Shown here one piece after another: positions 61,700 through 64,000 of a DNA stretch of 64,000 nucleotides (its first letter is position 1; each line of letters starts with the position of its first letter). The stretch comes from Rhodeus uyekii (Eukaryota; Chordata; Actinopteri; Cypriniformes; Acheilognathidae): assembly GCA_037043235.1 (NCBI GenBank), contig JAWRVZ010000178.1, positions 1,040,259 to 1,104,258 on the forward strand, written 5' to 3'. The translations under genes and the position numbers were made by a program. Under the pieces are notes generated by a model. It made no database searches. It was not told where the DNA came from and was given only the letters and a program-made list of their open reading frames with translations.

Positions 61700-62735
61700 A
61701 GACCATTTCATAGTGACATTTATATAAGAAAAACAATCAATTGAAAAATGTTGGTTATAATAAAAATCAATCCCTGGAACAATAGTGCCTATAGTTAAAG
61801 AAACACCTTTCACCGTCTCCACGTCATTTTTTGTTATAGTGTGAGAGTCGTCTGCACAATATTCAAACAACTGTTGGTTCCAAGCTCAAGCTATATGCAG
61901 ACTTCTTGTCATACAGCATGTCTGTAACACGTCAGTCTATGGATGTCAGACATCCTTTCCTAGCTAGGTGAGTGGAGAGATGGAGGTGACAGGTCTCAGC
62001 GAATCAGCCAGTGTGACATTTTTACCGGAGTGATCCTTCTGATGTCATCATATGGAGTGTGTTCTAGTGATGAACACGGTGCCTTGGTGTGTCAGGGTTG
62101 CGAATCATTACAGACCACCAGAGACAGGCTCTCGACGAAGAACTAATGATGTGTTGTGGGTTCCAGCATCATGCTCTCACAGGCTAGCGGTGATGACCTC
62201 ATGTTCAACTTACTAAAATAAACATCAACAATACATGAGCGTCACCCAGAACATGCAATAGACGTTACGTTCCAAGTTCCACGTTCGTTTTAGCACGGAA
62301 AGTGCCACTGGATGTTCTGTGTTACTTGCGTATAACTGATCTGAGTTCATTCCCGAAAAAGAACCGTCATTACCGGCACTTTCACAAGCTGGATGTCAGA
62401 TCGAGCAGATGGAAGAGAGAAGTGTGTTAGCCCACAGTAATGGATAAAGATAACGATGCTATTGGTCTTAACAGCACTTAATTAGGACCCTTTTCTTTCT
62501 TTTTCTCCCTCTCGCTGTCTCTGTCTGTCAGTCTCTCATTATTTTACTTTTTTACCCGCTCTGTCTCTCCTCTTCTGCATAGTTCACACTTCTAAGCACA
62601 AAGGTAGTTACGTGAGCGAGTTGTTAATTGGTCACTAAGGTATTTTCTATCTTCAGATTTTGCTCCATGTGCCATCTTGTCTCCTTCTGTCCATCAAAAA
62701 ATACCTTTATAAATGATTAATTTCATCAAATGAGA
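61700..62735. other. cadm4: Last kilobase of the intron before the exon
   Basis: No gene. 62470-62680 resembles 46230-46400 (C/T tract followed by AAAGGTAGTTACGTGAG and TTAATTGGT). 61970-62060 is less AT-rich. Confidence 0.4.
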
Positions 62736-62743
62736 GTCCTGCA

Positions 62744-62748
62744 TTAAC
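62744..62748 (+). promoter_or_regulatory. cadm4: Candidate branch point of the cadm4 acceptor
   Basis: TTAAC fits the yUnAy branch consensus, with its A at 62747, 24 bases before the AG at 62770-62771. A pyrimidine-rich stretch (CCCCTTTGTCTTTCAG) follows. Confidence 0.45.
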
Positions 62749-62771
62749 TCCGTCACCCCTTTGTCTTTCAG

Positions 62772-62918
62772 CGCGGGGTCAGGCCGTGCAGGCTGAGAAC
62801 GTGACCGTGCTGGAGGGAGGGACCGCACAGATATCTTGCCGTCTTCAGAACTACGATGGCTCGATCGTGGTCATCCAGAACCCACGCAGACAAACGCTGT
62901 TCTTCAATGGAACACGAG
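62772..62918 (+). CDS. cadm4: cadm4 exon 2: start of the first Ig-V domain
   Basis: This is one internal exon of cell adhesion molecule 4 (SynCAM4/Necl-4), a single-pass membrane protein with three Ig domains that mediates cell-cell contact, notably between axons and Schwann cells. It reads RGQAVQAENVTVLEGG, then TAQISCRL, QNYDGSIVVIQNP and RRQTLFFNGTR. SISCRL-type C22 is the first cysteine of the Ig-V disulfide; its partner is in the next exon. Two N-glycosylation sequons are visible, NVT (residues 9-11) and NGT (45-47), both at positions conserved in mammalian CADM4. The YDGSIVVIQNP stretch separates it from CADM1-3. The acceptor is TTTGTCTTTCAG; the donor GAG|GTGATC is weak. The exon starts with two bases completing a codon and ends with one, so both introns are phase 1 and the 147-bp exon is skippable in frame. 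The rest of the gene lies outside. Confidence 0.9.
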
Positions 62919-63205
62919 GTGATCGCAGCTAATACTTCAATGGCATTCGCTAGAAGATCTATTTTTATATATACCGTACTGTGATACACTGGCCCAATTG
63001 TATGGTATTCTCTTTTTTGTAACTGTAATTATCTCACAATTGCAAGTAAATGTAATTAAAATAAAGAAATTGTAATTGTCCCTCAATGTGATGATAATTC
63101 TCATACTTTTTCTTATTTTAAACAATATCATAACTGCCCGTTTTATTTTTTTGAGGTAGAAATGGTCTTTATTATATAACATATCATGCTATATTATATA
63201 TAATA

Positions 63206-63900
63206 CACTCCTCAAAAAAATGAGGGGAACACTTAATCATCACAGTATAACACCAAGTCAAATAAACTTCATGAATATCAATTTGTTCAGTTAGGAAGCA
63301 AAAGAAATTGTGAATCAGTTTCAACTGCTTTGGTGCAAATGCAAGTGAGACAGGCCATTGCACAAGGATAACTAGACATGGACATGGACATGGAAAGGAA
63401 ACACACACCACCCCTCTGCTCCTTTGTGTGAGGAGGAACAGAAGCACTGCCAGAGCCCTACAAAATGACCTCCAGCAGGCTGCTGGTGTGCATGTTTCTG
63501 ACTAATCTGTCAGAAACCGACTCATGAGGGCCCGACGTCCTCTAGTGAGACATGTGCTCACAGCTCAGCACCGTACAGCTCGAATGACATTTGTCAGGGA
63601 GCACCAGAATTCAAGTCTGCCACTAGATGAGTACAGGTTCACACTAAGCACGTGGCAAACGTGAATGTCCTGAGAACCTCTGGGACATTATGTATCACTG
63701 ATGCCCTGATCCGGGTCTAGGAGGCGATTCCCCCAGGACACAGTTTTACATTGATACTTGGTATGATTTTGAATCCAGCCCCATATTTAAAATATACAAT
63801 CACACTGATAGTCTGTAAATCCTTGTGTATAGTTTGTCATTGATTTTTGTTTAAATTAAAGTTCTTCCCCATTTTGCTGCATTTTACCAAAATGCACTTA
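63206..63900 (+). mobile_element. Tc1-like transposon relic
   Basis: After a TA at 63204-63205 the element opens CACTCCTCAAAAAAATGAGG, the known end of a vertebrate Tc1-type family (CACTSCTCAAAAAAAT...GGGAACACTT). It is internally deleted, and the matching right end (…AGGAGTG) is not seen before the window closes, so the right limit is approximate. Confidence 0.75.
63422..63664 (+). pseudogene. Tc1-type transposase fragment
   Basis: One frame reads RSTARALQNDLQQAAGVHVSD, meets a stop (63503-63505), then continues SVRNRLMRARRPLV and VLTAQHRTARMTFVREHQN, then YRFTLST, ending at TGA 63662-63664. This is the second helix-turn-helix of the Tc1/Tc3 DNA-binding region and the start of the DDE domain. 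In-frame deletions remove residues inside both parts (for example between NRL and MRARRP, and around the first catalytic Asp), and the rest of the catalytic domain is absent. Non-functional. Confidence 0.75.
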
Positions 63901-64000
63901 TTGAGCACTTCCTCTCTGACATTCACTTCACCAGACACATTCCTTTTCCATTAATGAATCTTTTTTTAGTGCTGGTAAGTGGTAAATATGTTAAACACAA

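Larger units (their letters stand above)
62919..64000 (+). other. cadm4: Start of cadm4 intron 2
   Basis: It begins GTGATCGCAG. The next exon, which should open by completing an Ala codon and carry the second Ig-V cysteine, is not in the window. The intron is largely occupied by a Tc1-like relic. Confidence 0.75.

Overview
The window is vertebrate, specifically teleost, and most likely from a cyprinid or close relative. It is AT-rich, non-coding for nearly its whole length, full of long CT/GA/GT microsatellites, and carries remnants of DNA-transposon families that I recognise from cyprinid genomes (Tigger/pogo-like, hAT-like, PIF/Harbinger-like, Tc1-like, and the palindromic AAAGGGACAATTCAGCC-type MITE). 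The species call is an inference from repeat content, not from a marker gene.

The only host coding sequence I can support is one exon near the right end (62772-62918, + strand). Its 48 complete codons read as the first half of the N-terminal Ig-V domain of a nectin-like cell adhesion molecule. The stretch QNYDGSIVVIQNP followed by RQTLFFNGTR is characteristic of CADM4 (SynCAM4/Necl-4) rather than CADM1-3. It has a good acceptor and phase-1 boundaries on both sides. Most or all of positions 1-62771 is therefore probably the long first intron of cadm4, and 62919-64000 is the start of the next intron. The signal-peptide exon was not found and probably lies upstream.

Layout. 1-15 kb: unique AT-rich DNA with pyrimidine-rich blocks, decayed MITEs, a LINE 3' end (13.6 kb) and a very long CT microsatellite (14.9-15.2 kb). 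15-35 kb: mostly unique, with two Tigger-like MITEs flanked by TA (23.7 and 28.2 kb), homopolymer runs (including G24), a CpG-richer block (about 28.9-29.9 kb) and several RFX/X-box-like motifs. 35.3-37.2 kb: a large unclassified teleost repeat with inverted ends and an internal 0.72-kb tandem duplication. 37.5-41.2 kb: a pogo-like transposon relic and hAT ends, most of which sits in an exact 1,760-bp tandem duplication. 42.2-45.1 kb: copies of an unclassified repeat, one interrupted by a Harbinger-like MITE whose empty site is preserved in the sister copy. 47.5-48.7 kb: dispersed repeat, LINE-like tail and a hAT 5' half with a BED-finger exon. 50 kb: GGAT-rich minisatellite with a 177-bp duplication. 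61.3 kb: a probable solo LTR with 5-bp target-site duplication. 63.2-63.9 kb: a Tc1-like relic in the second intron.

I found no operon, CRISPR array, tRNA, rRNA or novel multi-gene system. The points most worth checking are the exact tandem duplication, the Harbinger-like insertion with its empty site, the solo LTR, the cluster of RFX-like motifs and candidate enhancers, and a pair of related non-repetitive blocks at 46.3 and 62.5 kb.
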